Source of the DNA: Dyella thiooxydans | GTDB taxonomy: Bacteria; Pseudomonadota; Gammaproteobacteria; Xanthomonadales; Rhodanobacteraceae | Direction: 5' to 3' | DNA: 64,000 nucleotides | Assembly (NCBI RefSeq): GCF_001641285.1 | Contig: NZ_CP014841.1 | Span: forward strand, 930,001 to 994,000 | Shown here: positions 53,015 through 62,892 of the stretch, in pieces | Layout of the letters: each line of letters opens with the position of its first letter | How positions within the stretch are numbered: the stretch's first letter is position 1 | Translations under genes and position numbers: made by a program | Notes under the pieces: model-generated | Databases searched by the model: none | Told to the model about the DNA's origin: nothing | Seen by the model: the letters and a program-made list of their open reading frames with translations, nothing else

Positions 53015-53143
53015 ATGACCCAGTCGTTCACCGCCGCCGTCCGTCTCGCCGATGCCCTGCATCGTGCGGCTGCGTGCGTCGCGAACGGCCTGAACAACCG
53101 CAATGGCAATAATAATCGCCTCACCGGGCGGGCCATCGCGTAG
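53015..53143 (+). CDS. Asparagine-rich leader peptide of asnB (42 residues)
   Basis: An ATG at 53015 opens 42 codons ending in TAG at 53141. The first 23 residues are unremarkable (TQSFTAAVRLADALHRAAAC), then codons 24-34 (53084-53116) read N-G-L-N-N-R-N-G-N-N-N: seven Asn in eleven, four of them AAT, a codon that is otherwise little used in this GC-rich genome. Codons 38-40 (GGG CGG GCC) form the antiterminator segment. The ORF ends 27 bp before a strong intrinsic terminator and 142 bp before asnB, whose product makes asparagine. Position, composition and structure are those of a regulatory leader peptide in which ribosome stalling at uncharged Asn-tRNA controls downstream transcription. No stable protein is expected. 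Confidence 0.82.
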   Translation: MTQSFTAAVRLADALHRAAACVANGLNNRNGNNNRLTGRAIA

Positions 53144-53198
53144 ACACAGGTTTCAGCTCCACATACGCGAAAAAGGCCCGCCCAGTGCGGGCCTTTTT
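53080..53198 (+). promoter_or_regulatory. Transcription attenuator of asnB (alternative RNA hairpins)
   Basis: Four segments can pair alternatively. Segment 1 is CGCGAACGGCC (53080-53090), overlapping the first Asn codon. Segment 2 is GGGCGGGCC plus ATCGCG (53126-53140). Segment 3 is GGCCCGCCC (53175-53183) and segment 4 is GCGGGCCTTTTT (53187-53198). Segments 1 and 2 pair over 5 and 4 bp with a small internal loop. Segments 2 and 3 pair over nine uninterrupted G-C pairs (antiterminator). Segments 3 and 4 form the terminator. A ribosome stalled on Asn codons would cover segment 1 and free segment 2 for segment 3. A ribosome reaching the TAG at 53141 would mask segment 2 and let the terminator form. 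Confidence 0.8.
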
Positions 53199-53200
53199 CG
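53170..53200 (+). terminator. Attenuator terminator upstream of asnB
   Basis: Stem AAAAAGGCCCGC (53170-53181) and GCGGGCCTTTTT (53187-53198), loop CCAGT, with the T run forming the distal arm. It lies between the leader peptide and asnB, on the sense strand of asnB. Confidence 0.93.
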
Positions 53201-53225
53201 TTTTATGGCCATGGATGGCCGGTAT

Positions 53226-53252
53226 GCCGGAAACGCAGGGGCGGTTTCCGGC
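53226..53252 (+). other. Second hairpin in the asnB leader
   Basis: GCCGGAAAC (53226-53234) and GTTTCCGGC (53244-53252), loop GCAGGGGCG. There is no U run. It may stabilise the asnB message or influence its translation. Confidence 0.5.
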
Positions 53253-53285
53253 CGATCCATCAACTTTCGAAAGAGGGGTTTGGCC

Positions 53286-54977
53286 ATGTGTTCGATCTTC
53301 GGGATGTTCGACCTGCAGCCGGGTGACGATCTCGCTGCGTTGCGCCGGCAGGCGCTGGAACTGTCGCAGCGCCAGCGCCATCGCGGCCCGGACTGGAGCG
53401 GTGTGTATGTCGACGCCGGGGTGATCCTGGTGCACGAGCGCCTGGCCATCGTCGATCCGGCCAGCGGCGCGCAGCCGCTGCGTTCGCGCGACGGCGCGCT
53501 GGCGCTGGCCGTGAACGGCGAGATCTACAACCACCGCGAGCTGCGCGCGGCCAGCGACTACGACTTCACCACCGGCTCGGACTGCGAGGTGATCAACGCG
53601 CTGTATCGCGACCTCGGCGGCGACGCCTTCGTGGCCGAAGGCGTGGGCAAGCTCAACGGCATCTTCGCCTTCGCGCTGTGGGACGGCCCCAGCCAGCGCT
53701 ACGTGATCGCCCGCGATCCGATCGGCGTGTGCCCGCTGTACTGGGGCCACGATGGGGAAGGGCGCCTGTGCGTGGCCTCGGAGATGAAGGCGCTGGTCGG
53801 CGTGTGCAACGACGTGGCCGCGTTCCCGCCGGGCCATGTCTACGACAGCGCCAGCGGCGAGCTCACCCGCTACTACGTCAAGGGCTGGCGCGACTACGAG
53901 GCGACCAGGGGACAGGGGCCGGAGGGTCTGCGAGAGGCCTTCGAGCAGGCGGTGCACCGCCAGCTGATGACCGACGTGCCCTACGGCGTGCTGCTCTCCG
54001 GCGGCCTGGATTCCTCGCTGGTCGCCGCCTGTGCCGCCCGTTTCGCCCGCGAGCGCATCGAGGACGACGACCGCTCCGAAGCCTGGTGGCCGCGGCTGCA
54101 TTCGTTCGCGATCGGCCTGGAAGGCTCGCCCGATCTCGCTGCCGCCCAGGTCGCCGCCGACGCGCTCGGCACGGTGCACCATGGCTTCGTCTACACCTTC
54201 TGGGAAGGCCTGGACGCGGTGCCCGAGGTGATCCGCCATCTGGAGACCTACGACGTCACCACCATCCGCGCCGCCACGCCGATGTACCTGCTGGCCCGCC
54301 GGATCAAGGCGATGGGCGTGAAGATGGTGCTTTCCGGCGAGGGCTCGGACGAGCTGTTCGGCGGTTACCTGTATTTCCACAAGGCGCCGTCGGCCGAGGC
54401 CTTCCACGAGGAGACCGTGCGCAAGCTCGACGCCTTGCACAGCTACGACTGCCTGCGCGCCAACAAGGCGATGATGGCCTGGGGCGTGGAGGCGCGCGTG
54501 CCGTTCCTGGACCTGGAGTTCATCGACGTGGCGATGGGCATGGATGCCGCCCACAAGATGGTCGACCAGAGTGACGCCGGCGGCCGCAAGATCGAGAAGC
54601 ACGTGCTGCGCGCCGCCTTCGACGGTGCGTTGCCGAAGGAGATCCTGTGGCGGCAGAAGGAGCAATTCTCCGACGGCGTCGGCTACGGCTGGATCGACGG
54701 CCTCAAGGCGCATGCCGAACAGGAAGTCAGCGACCGCGAGTTCGCCGCGGCCGCCTCGCGCTTTCCGTTCAACACGCCGGCGACCAAGGAGGCGTATTTC
54801 TATCGCAGCATCTTCGAGCAGTTCTATCCGGGCGAGGCCTGCGCAGCGACGGTGCCGGGCGGCAAATCGATCGCCTGCTCGTCACCGGCGGCGCTGGCCT
54901 GGGACCCGGCCTTTGCGGCGATGGCCGATCCGTCCGGCCGGGCGGTGCGCGGGGTGCATGCCGATGCGCTGAGCTGA
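53286..54977 (+). CDS. asnB: Glutamine-dependent asparagine synthetase (AsnB type)
   Basis: The protein has 563 residues. The class II glutaminase domain begins at catalytic Cys2 (MCSIFGMFD) and contains RHRGPDWSG and LAVNGEIYNHRELR. The synthetase domain has the PP-loop YGVLLSGGLDSSLVAA, LSGEGSDELFGGYLY and WGVEARVPFLDLEF. It amidates aspartate with glutamine and ATP. GAGGGG lies upstream of the ATG. Transcription reaches it only through the attenuator at 53080-53198. Confidence 0.97.
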   Translation: MCSIFGMFDLQPGDDLAALRRQALELSQRQRHRGPDWSGVYVDAGVILVHERLAIVDPASGAQPLRSRDGALALAVNGEIYNHRELRAASDYDFTTGSDCEVINALYRDLGGDAFVAEGVGKLNGIFAFALWDGPSQRYVIARDPIGVCPLYWGHDGEGRLCVASEMKALVGVCNDVAAFPPGHVYDSASGELTRYYVKGWRDYEATRGQGPEGLREAFEQAVHRQLMTDVPYGVLLSGGLDSSLVAACAARFARERIEDDDRSEAWWPRLHSFAIGLEGSPDLAAAQVAADALGTVHHGFVYTFWEGLDAVPEVIRHLETYDVTTIRAATPMYLLARRIKAMGVKMVLSGEGSDELFGGYLYFHKAPSAEAFHEETVRKLDALHSYDCLRANKAMMAWGVEARVPFLDLEFIDVAMGMDAAHKMVDQSDAGGRKIEKHVLRAAFDGALPKEILWRQKEQFSDGVGYGWIDGLKAHAEQEVSDREFAAAASRFPFNTPATKEAYFYRSIFEQFYPGEACAATVPGGKSIACSSPAALAWDPAFAAMADPSGRAVRGVHADALS

Positions 54978-55130
54978 ATGGCTGTTTGGCCAGTCGCCCG
55001 TCCCCGGGCAGCCACCCCGCGGACGGCCCGTCGATCGAGCTCCGCAACCGGGAGCAACCAGGCGGAGCGGTCCAAGCCCGGGGCCGGCTCTGCTACCATG
55101 ACCGGCCATTTTCCCTGTTGCCAACCATCC

Positions 55131-56256
55131 ATGATCGAGACCAATCCGATCCTTGCGCAGATCGCGGACCTGACCGGCCGCATCGAGTCGCTTAGGGGGT
55201 ATCTTTGACTACCCCACCAAGCGCGAACGCCTGGAAGAAGTAACCCGCGAACTGGAAAGCCCCAACGTCTGGGACGATCCGACCCGCGCGCAGGAACTGG
55301 GCCGTGAACGCGCCCGGCTGGACACTGTCGTCAACGGCATCGACCGGCTCACCGCCGGCCTCACCGATGCCCGCGAACTGCTGGAGATGGCCGCCGCCGA
55401 TGGCGACGACGACACCGTGGCCGCGGTGCAGGGTGATGTCGCCCTGCTCGACATCGAGGTGAACAAGCTGGAGTTCCAGCGCATGTTCGCCGGCAAGATG
55501 GATTCGGCCAACGCCTTCGTCGACATCCAGGCCGGTGCCGGCGGCACCGAGGCGCAGGACTGGGCCGAGATGCTGCTGCGCATGTATTTGCGCTGGTGCG
55601 AGTCGCGCGGCTGGAAGACCGAGCTGATGGAAGCTTCCGGCGGCGAAGTGGCCGGCATCAAGTCCGCCACCTTCCGCGTCGAGGGCGACTACGCCTACGG
55701 CTGGCTGAAGACCGAAACCGGCGTGCACCGGCTGGTGCGCAAGAGCCCGTTCGATTCGGACAACCGTCGCCACACCAGCTTCACTTCGGTGTTCGTGTCG
55801 CCGGAAGTCGACGACAACATCGAGATCAACATCAACCCGGCCGACCTGAAGACCGACGTGTACCGCTCGTCCGGTGCCGGTGGCCAGCACGTGAACAAGA
55901 CCGAGTCCGCGGTGCGCATCACCCACGTACCCTCGGGCATCGTCGTGGCCTGCCAGACCGGTCGCAGCCAGCACGCCAACCGCGACACCGCGATGAAGAT
56001 GCTGGCGGCGAAGCTGTACGAGCTGGAAGTGCAGAAGCGCAACGCCGAGAAGGACGCGGTGGAAGCGACCAAGTCCGACATCGGCTGGGGCAGCCAGATC
56101 CGCAACTACGTGCTCGACCAGAGCCGCATCAAGGACCTGCGCACCGGCATCGAGCGCTCAGACACCCAGAAAGTGCTCGACGGCGACCTGGACGAATTCG
56201 TCGAGGCCAGCCTGAAGGCGGGCCTGGAGGTCGGCGCCAAGCGCGTCGACGCCTGA
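55131..56256 (+). CDS. prfB: Peptide chain release factor 2 (programmed +1 frameshift)
   Basis: The first 25 codons run from the ATG at 55131 to CTT at 55203-55205, then an in-frame TGA at 55206. Translation continues in the +1 frame from GAC at 55207 to the stop ending at 56256, giving about 374 residues. The shift site CTT-TGA-C with an internal AGGGGG (55194-55199) is the classical RF2 autoregulatory site. The body has the GGQ loop ([16 protein letters not shown]) and the RF2 tripeptide region (SPFD). It terminates at UGA and UAA. lysS follows after one small gene. Confidence 0.96.
55191..55209 (+). promoter_or_regulatory. Programmed +1 frameshift element of prfB
   Basis: CTT AGG GGG TAT CTT TGA C: an internal Shine-Dalgarno-like AGGGGG at 55194-55199, then slippery CTT and the poor UGA-C context. 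Low RF2 favours the shift, so RF2 controls its own synthesis. Confidence 0.95.
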
Positions 56257-56300
56257 TCCGGAAACCGGCTCCATCCGTTCGAACTTGCGAGGAGACATCC

Positions 56301-56588
56301 ATGAAGCGTGGAACGTTCCTTTCGTTGTCCGTCGCCGCCCTGCTTGCGTGCGCCGGCATGGCCAGCGCCCAGGCGCAGTCGGCCGGGCAGGACATCAAGC
56401 GCGACACCAAGGCGGCCGGCCATGACATCGCCGACGGTGCCCGCGACGTCGGCCATGCCACCCGCGACGTGGCGGTCAAGGTCGGCCACGGTGCCCGCGA
56501 CGCCGGCCACGGTATCGCCAAGGGCGCGCGTGAGGGCTGGGATGCCACCAAGAAAGGCTTCAAGGAAGTGTTCCACAAGGGCGGCTGA
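56301..56588 (+). CDS. Small exported LEA-like protein with 11-residue repeats
   Basis: The protein has 95 residues. A signal peptide (LSVAALLACAGMASAQA) precedes five consecutive 11-residue units: DIKRDTKAAGH, DIADGARDVGH, ATRDVAVKVGH, GARDAGHGIAK and GAREGWDATKK. Such hydrophilic, alanine- and charge-rich undecad repeats resemble group 3 LEA-type proteins, which shape amphipathic helices under water loss or membrane contact. AGGAG is well spaced before the ATG. It lies between prfB and lysS, genes that are often adjacent. Function is not established. Confidence 0.7.
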   Translation: MKRGTFLSLSVAALLACAGMASAQAQSAGQDIKRDTKAAGHDIADGARDVGHATRDVAVKVGHGARDAGHGIAKGAREGWDATKKGFKEVFHKGG

Positions 56589-56663
56589 GTCAGCCGCCCC
56601 TCCACGATCCAAAACTGACCGGCGCCTGCCAGCGCAGGCAAGCCACCCGCCACGGAATCTGCA

Positions 56664-58181
<1,518 letters not shown>

Positions 58182-58200
58182 TTCCCCGCATTTCCCCTTT

Positions 58201-58297
58201 GTAGGAACCCACCCCCGGATCAAGTCCGGGGCAGGCTCTGTGGGCGATCGATGTGGCAGCGAGGCGAAATCGGGTCGCGCACAGGGTGCGCTCCTAC
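58201..58297. repeat. REP-type palindrome 1 downstream of lysS
   Basis: It starts GTAGGAACCCACC and ends GGTGCGCTCCTAC, so the arms pair imperfectly. Within the left arm sits a separate perfect hairpin CCCCGGATC-A-AGTCCGGGG region (58212-58231) that looks inserted into the repeat. Confidence 0.75.
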
Positions 58298-58313
58298 AGG
58301 GTGTCCGGATCGT

Positions 58314-58385
58314 GTAGGAGCCCACCCTGTGGGCGACCGGTGTGGCGGCGAGGCGAGATCGATTCGCGCACAGGGTGCGTTCCTA
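58314..58385. repeat. REP-type palindrome 2, overlapping the end of the YidC-like gene
   Basis: GTAGGAGCCCACCCTGTGGG at the left is mirrored by CGCACAGGGTGCGTTCCTAC at the right. It shares arms and the inner GTGGCGGCGAGGCGA-type loop with palindrome 1 in the same orientation. Its right edge supplies the stop codon of the minus-strand gene. Confidence 0.8.
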
Positions 58386-59024
58386 CAGGGCGTCGATGCC
58401 CCTGGTCCCAACACGCCGCCGCAGCAGAGCCGCCTGCAGCACGTTGACGCTGCTCGAGCCGGCCCAGTACAGGCCGAGGCCGGCGGCCAGGTGCCAGACC
58501 ATCAGGAACGAGACCAGCACCGGCAGCATCTGCAGCGCGGTCTTCATCTGTGCCGGCATGGCCGGATTCAGCGTGATCGCGGCGTACGTGAGTGCGGCGA
58601 CGGCCAGGGCGAGCAGGAAGTCCGGTCGTGCCAGTCGCGGGATCCACAGGAACGAACCGGCCGCGGCGACGCTCTGGCGGATGGCGGCGTAGATGCCGAT
58701 GCCCAGCGGTGCCTGCACCGCGGAGACCAGCAGCCCGCCACCGAGCCCGCTGGTGATGCCGTGCTGCTTCTGCAATGCCTGGGCGGCCCGGGCGTAGGCC
58801 AGCGGATCCTTGGCGTGCCGCTCGCGCAGGGCGTCGAGCAGCGGCTGCAGCGCCCGCATCCGCTGCTGGCGGTGCCAGCCCTGTTCGGCCAGCCGCAACG
58901 TCAGCGGCAGCAACACGAGACGGACGGCCACGGCGATAGCGACGACAGCCAGACCGTAGCTGCCGCCCAGCAGATGGGCGAGGAGCGAAAGCCCTTCGGC
59001 GAACGGATGAACGAAAGATTCCAC
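58383..59024 (-). CDS. Short YidC/Oxa1-family membrane insertase paralogue
   Basis: The protein has 213 residues, far shorter than housekeeping YidC (about 560) and lacking its periplasmic domain. Five hydrophobic segments are seen (LAVVAIAVAVRLVLLPLTL, GGGLLVSAVQAPLGIGIYAA, LALAVAALTYAAITL, LPVLVSFLMVWHLAAGLGLYW, NVLQAALL), with the cytoplasmic helical hairpin LAEQGWHRQQRMRALQPLLDALRERH in pieces. An arginine in the first helix region is retained (VRLVLLPL). The start is GTG with GGGAAG upstream. It follows the phosphoketolase gene and may insert a subunit of the nearby alternative ATPase; this is inference from context. Confidence 0.75.
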   Translation of the reverse strand: MESFVHPFAEGLSLLAHLLGGSYGLAVVAIAVAVRLVLLPLTLRLAEQGWHRQQRMRALQPLLDALRERHAKDPLAYARAAQALQKQHGITSGLGGGLLVSAVQAPLGIGIYAAIRQSVAAAGSFLWIPRLARPDFLLALAVAALTYAAITLNPAMPAQMKTALQMLPVLVSFLMVWHLAAGLGLYWAGSSSVNVLQAALLRRRVGTRGIDAL

Positions 59025-59097
59025 GATGGCGCTTCCCTGTGCATGTCGGTTCCTGCGACATGCGCCCGTTCGGAGCGGTGTTCAAGAGGGCCGCAAG

Positions 59098-61485
59098 TCA
59101 CGCCGCGCCGGTGCGCCCTGGCCAGCGCCAGTCCGCATATTCGGGCTGGTCGTAGCCCTCGCTGCAGGCGAAGCGCTGGCAGGCGAGGATGGCGTCCTTC
59201 ATCCGGTCGCGCACGTGCGCACCGGCGACCAGCAACCCGGGCACGCGGTCGATGGCGTCGATCACCAGGTCGAAGCGGTCGATCTGGTTGCGGATGGCCA
59301 GATCCATCGGGGTGTTGATGTTGCCCTGTTCCTTGTAGCCGCGGACGTGCACGTTGCGGCTGTTGTGGCGGCGGTAGAGCAACTTGTGGATCAGCCACGG
59401 ATAGCCGTGGAAGTTGAAGATCACCGGCTTGTCGCGGGTGAACAGGCTGTCGAACTCGGCATCGGAGAGCCCGTGCACGTGCTCGCTCTCCGGCTGCAGC
59501 CGGAACAGGTCCACCACGTTGACGAAGCGCACCTTCAACGCCGGGAAGTGCTCGCGCAGCAGGGCGGTGGCGGCCAGTGCCTCCATCGTCGGCACGTCGC
59601 CGGCGCAGGCCATCACCAGGTCCGGCTCGGCGCCGTCGTCGCTGCTTGCCCAGTCCCAGATGCCGATGCCCTTGGTGCAGTGGTCGGCGGCCTCCTCGAT
59701 GGTCAGGTACTGCAGGTGGCGCTGCTTGTCGGCCACGATCACGTTGATCTTGTCGGTGCTGTCCAGGCAGTGGTCGACGACCGAGAGCAGGCAGTTCGCG
59801 TCCGGCGGCAGGTAGATGCGGGTGACCCGCGGGCTCTTGTTGGTGACCACGTCGAGAAAACCGGGGTCCTGGTGCGAGAAGCCGTTGTGGTCCTGCCGCC
59901 ACACGGTGGAGGTGACCAGGATGTTGAGCGAGGACACGCTCGCCCGCCACGGCACGTCCAGCGCCTTCTCCAGCCACTTCGCGTGCTGGTTGAACATCGA
60001 GTCGATGACGTGGATGAAGGCCTCGTACGAAGCGAGCAGGCCGTGCCGGCCGGACAGCAGGTAGCCCTCCAGCCAGCCTTCCAGCGTGTGTTCGGAGAGG
60101 ATCTCCATCACCCGGCCGCCGCGTTCCAGGTGGGTGCCGTCGGCATCCTCCGGCAGCGTCTCGGCCATCCACGCCTTGCCGCTGGCCTGGTAGATGTCGT
60201 CGAGCCGGTTCGAGGCGGTCTCGTCGGGGCAGAAGAAGCGGAAGCGGTCGGGGTTGGCGCGCATCACGTCGCGCAGCAGGCGGCCGGTCGGTCGGGTGTT
60301 TTCCTCGGTGGCGGTGCCCGGTTCGGTGACCGCCACCGCGTATTCGCGGATGTCCGGTCGCAGCAGCGCCCGCCGCAGCAGGCCGCCGTTGGCCACCGGG
60401 TTGGCGCTCATGCGGCGATGTCCGGACGGGGCCAGTGCCGCCAGTTCGGGCACCAGCTGGCCGTCCGCGGTGAACAGCGTCTCGGGGCGGTAGCTGCGCA
60501 GCCACTGTTCGAGCTGGCGCAGGTGGGCGGTGTCCTTGTGCGGATCCAGCGGGATCTGGTGGGCGCGCCAGGTGCCCTCCACGCGATGGCCGTCCACCTC
60601 CTTCGGGCCGGTCCAGCCCTTGGGCGTGCGCAGCACGATCATCGGCCACGTCGGCAGGCCCTCGAAGCTGCCGGTGCGCGCACGGCGCTGGATGTCGGCA
60701 ATCCGGTCCAGTGCGGTTTCCAGCGTGGTAGCGAGCAGGCGGTGCACGCGCTGCGGCTCGTCACCTTCGACGAAGAACGGCTCATAGCCGTAACCGCGCA
60801 TCAGGTCGGCGAGCTGGTCGTGGGGAATGCGCGCCAGCACCGTGGGGTTGGCGATCTTGTAGCCGTTGAGGTGCAGCACCGGCAGCACCGCGCCGTCGCG
60901 CGCCGGATCGAGGAACTTGTTCGAATGCCAAGCGGTGGCCAGCGGGCCGGTTTCCGCCTCGCCGTCGCCGACCATGCACACCACCAGCAGGTCGGGATGA
61001 TCGAACGCCGCGCCGTAGGCGTGCGACAGGCTGTAGCCGAGTTCGCCGCCCTCGTGCAGCGATCCCGGCGTCTCAGGCGTGCAGTGACTGCCCACGCCAC
61101 CGGGGAAGGAGAACTCCTTGAAGAACCGGCGCAGCCCGTCCAGGCCTGGCCCCTTGTCCGCATACAGCTCGCCGTAGCGTCCTTCCAGCCATGCGTGGGC
61201 CAGCACCGAGGGCGCGCCATGGCCGGGGCCGGAGACGAAGATCGCGTCGAGGTCGCGCGCGCGGATCAGCCGGTTCATGTGCGTCCACACCAGGGTCTGG
61301 CCCGGGTCCGAACCCCAGTGGCCGAGCAGCCGGTGCTTGATGTGCTCCAGCCGCAGCGGCTCGTGCAGCAGCGGGTTCTCGCGCAGGTAGAGCATGCCGG
61401 CGCAGAGATAGAGCGAGGCTCGCCAGTAGCGGTCGAGCAGGACCAGTTCGTCGTCGGAGAGGATGTTGGGGGATGGGGTGGACAC
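59098..61485 (-). CDS. xfp: Xylulose-5-phosphate/fructose-6-phosphate phosphoketolase
   Basis: The protein has 795 residues. Thiamine-diphosphate features are [61 protein letters not shown] and [15 protein letters not shown]. It cleaves xylulose-5-P (and fructose-6-P) with phosphate to acetyl-phosphate and an aldose phosphate. The start is GTG at 61485 with AGGAGG seven bases upstream. It is 27 bp downstream of the beta-CASP RNase gene on the same strand. Confidence 0.95.
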   Translation of the reverse strand: MSTPSPNILSDDELVLLDRYWRASLYLCAGMLYLRENPLLHEPLRLEHIKHRLLGHWGSDPGQTLVWTHMNRLIRARDLDAIFVSGPGHGAPSVLAHAWLEGRYGELYADKGPGLDGLRRFFKEFSFPGGVGSHCTPETPGSLHEGGELGYSLSHAYGAAFDHPDLLVVCMVGDGEAETGPLATAWHSNKFLDPARDGAVLPVLHLNGYKIANPTVLARIPHDQLADLMRGYGYEPFFVEGDEPQRVHRLLATTLETALDRIADIQRRARTGSFEGLPTWPMIVLRTPKGWTGPKEVDGHRVEGTWRAHQIPLDPHKDTAHLRQLEQWLRSYRPETLFTADGQLVPELAALAPSGHRRMSANPVANGGLLRRALLRPDIREYAVAVTEPGTATEENTRPTGRLLRDVMRANPDRFRFFCPDETASNRLDDIYQASGKAWMAETLPEDADGTHLERGGRVMEILSEHTLEGWLEGYLLSGRHGLLASYEAFIHVIDSMFNQHAKWLEKALDVPWRASVSSLNILVTSTVWRQDHNGFSHQDPGFLDVVTNKSPRVTRIYLPPDANCLLSVVDHCLDSTDKINVIVADKQRHLQYLTIEEAADHCTKGIGIWDWASSDDGAEPDLVMACAGDVPTMEALAATALLREHFPALKVRFVNVVDLFRLQPESEHVHGLSDAEFDSLFTRDKPVIFNFHGYPWLIHKLLYRRHNSRNVHVRGYKEQGNINTPMDLAIRNQIDRFDLVIDAIDRVPGLLVAGAHVRDRMKDAILACQRFACSEGYDQPEYADWRWPGRTGAA

Positions 61486-61512
61486 GGGCAGCCTCCTGGC
61501 CGTGGATGATCG

Positions 61513-62892
61513 TCAGAGGGTGATGGCGTCGCCGTTGCCGGGCATGTGCACCTCGGTGGCGGACAGCCGGGTGGCGAACGCCTGCATCACCCGCTCGTCG
61601 CCGTGCACCAGGATGGTCTTGTCCGGTTTGATCGCCGTGTGCCAGGCCAGCAGCTCGTCGCGATCGGCGTGTGCGGAAAAGCCGTTGATGGTGTGCAGAT
61701 GGGCGCGTACCGGGATGTCGTCGCCGAACAGGCGCACCGACTTCGCGCCATCGATGAGGATGCGCGCCAGCGTGCCGGAGGCGGCGTAGCCGACGAACAC
61801 CACGCTGGAATCCTCGCGCCACAGGTTGTGCCGCAGGTGATGGCGCACGCGCCCGCCGGTGCACATGCCCGAGCCGGCCATCAGGATCGCGCCGCCGCGG
61901 ATCCGGTTCAGCGCCATCGAGTCGGCGGTCTCGCGGGTGAAGCGCAGGCCGGGCAGGGCGAACGGATCGCCGCCCTGGGCGAACAGGGCACGTTCCTTCG
62001 GGTCGTAGCATTCGGTGTGGCGACGGAAGATCTCGGTGGCGGAGATCGCCATCGGCGAATCGAGGAACACCGGCAGCGTGCGCGGCAGCCGGCCGCTCTC
62101 CACGCCGGCGCGCAGGTAGTAGAGGATCTCCTGCGCACGCTCCAGCGCGAAGGTGGGGATCACCACGTTGCCGCCGCGGGCGAAGGTGTCGGTGATCGCG
62201 GCATACAGCTCCTCCACCGAGGGCCCCAGCGGCTTGTGCAGGCGGTCGCCGTAGGTGGTTTCCATCACCACCGCGTCGGCATGCGGCGGCGGCTGCGGAT
62301 CGCGCAGGATCGGCCGGCCGCTGTTGCCGAGGTCGCCGGAGAAGATCACCGAGCGGCCGCCGTCGCCCTCCTGCACGATGCGGATGCTGGCCGAGCCGAG
62401 GATGTGCCCGGCGTCATGGAAGGTGGCGGTCAGGCCCGGCGCGAGCTCGATCGGCTGGCCATAGCGCGCGACGCGGCCGAAGCGGTCCATCGCGTTGAGC
62501 GCGTCGAGGGTGGTGTACAGCGGCTGCCCGTCCTTGTCGCCGCGACGCCATGCGTGTCGCTGGCGGCGCTCGGCATCGGCTTCCTGCAGACCGGCGGCGT
62601 CCAGCATCACCAGCCGCGCCAGCTCGCGCGAGGCTGCGGTGGTGATGATCTCGCCGGAGAACCCCCGATCGACCAGCAGCGGGATGCGACCGCAGTGGTC
62701 CAGGTGGGCGTGGGTCAGCAGCAGTATGTCGATCGAGGCCGGATCGAAGCCGAAATCGTCGCCGTTCTGCTCGTCCAGTTCGCGGCTGCCCTGGTACATG
62801 CCGCAGTCGACCAGGATCCGCTTGCCGGCGGCCTCGAGCAGGTGGCACGAGCCGGTGACCTCGCGGTCGGCGCCGTGGAAGGAGATTTTCAT
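61513..62892 (-). CDS. Metallo-beta-lactamase/beta-CASP RNA-processing exonuclease
   Basis: The protein has 459 residues. The MBL metal site is TCH-type: LLTHAHLDHCGRIP, HDAGHILGSASI and FSGDLG, followed by the beta-CASP insert (VVIPTFALERAQEILY), AGSGMCTGGRVRHHL and the closing INGFSAHADRDELLAW with the second-domain His. The layout matches the YSH1/CPSF73-like bacterial RNases. The ATG overlaps the stop of the LOG gene (ATGA). The partner RNA is unknown. Confidence 0.9.
   Translation of the reverse strand: MKISFHGADREVTGSCHLLEAAGKRILVDCGMYQGSRELDEQNGDDFGFDPASIDILLLTHAHLDHCGRIPLLVDRGFSGEIITTAASRELARLVMLDAAGLQEADAERRQRHAWRRGDKDGQPLYTTLDALNAMDRFGRVARYGQPIELAPGLTATFHDAGHILGSASIRIVQEGDGGRSVIFSGDLGNSGRPILRDPQPPPHADAVVMETTYGDRLHKPLGPSVEELYAAITDTFARGGNVVIPTFALERAQEILYYLRAGVESGRLPRTLPVFLDSPMAISATEIFRRHTECYDPKERALFAQGGDPFALPGLRFTRETADSMALNRIRGGAILMAGSGMCTGGRVRHHLRHNLWREDSSVVFVGYAASGTLARILIDGAKSVRLFGDDIPVRAHLHTINGFSAHADRDELLAWHTAIKPDKTILVHGDERVMQAFATRLSATEVHMPGNGDAITL

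Noticed and set aside
53103-53285. Upstream in-frame extension of asnB from ATG 53103
   Set aside because: AsnB needs Cys2 exposed as the N-terminal nucleophile, which fits only the ATG at 53286; the upstream frame runs through the leader peptide and terminator.
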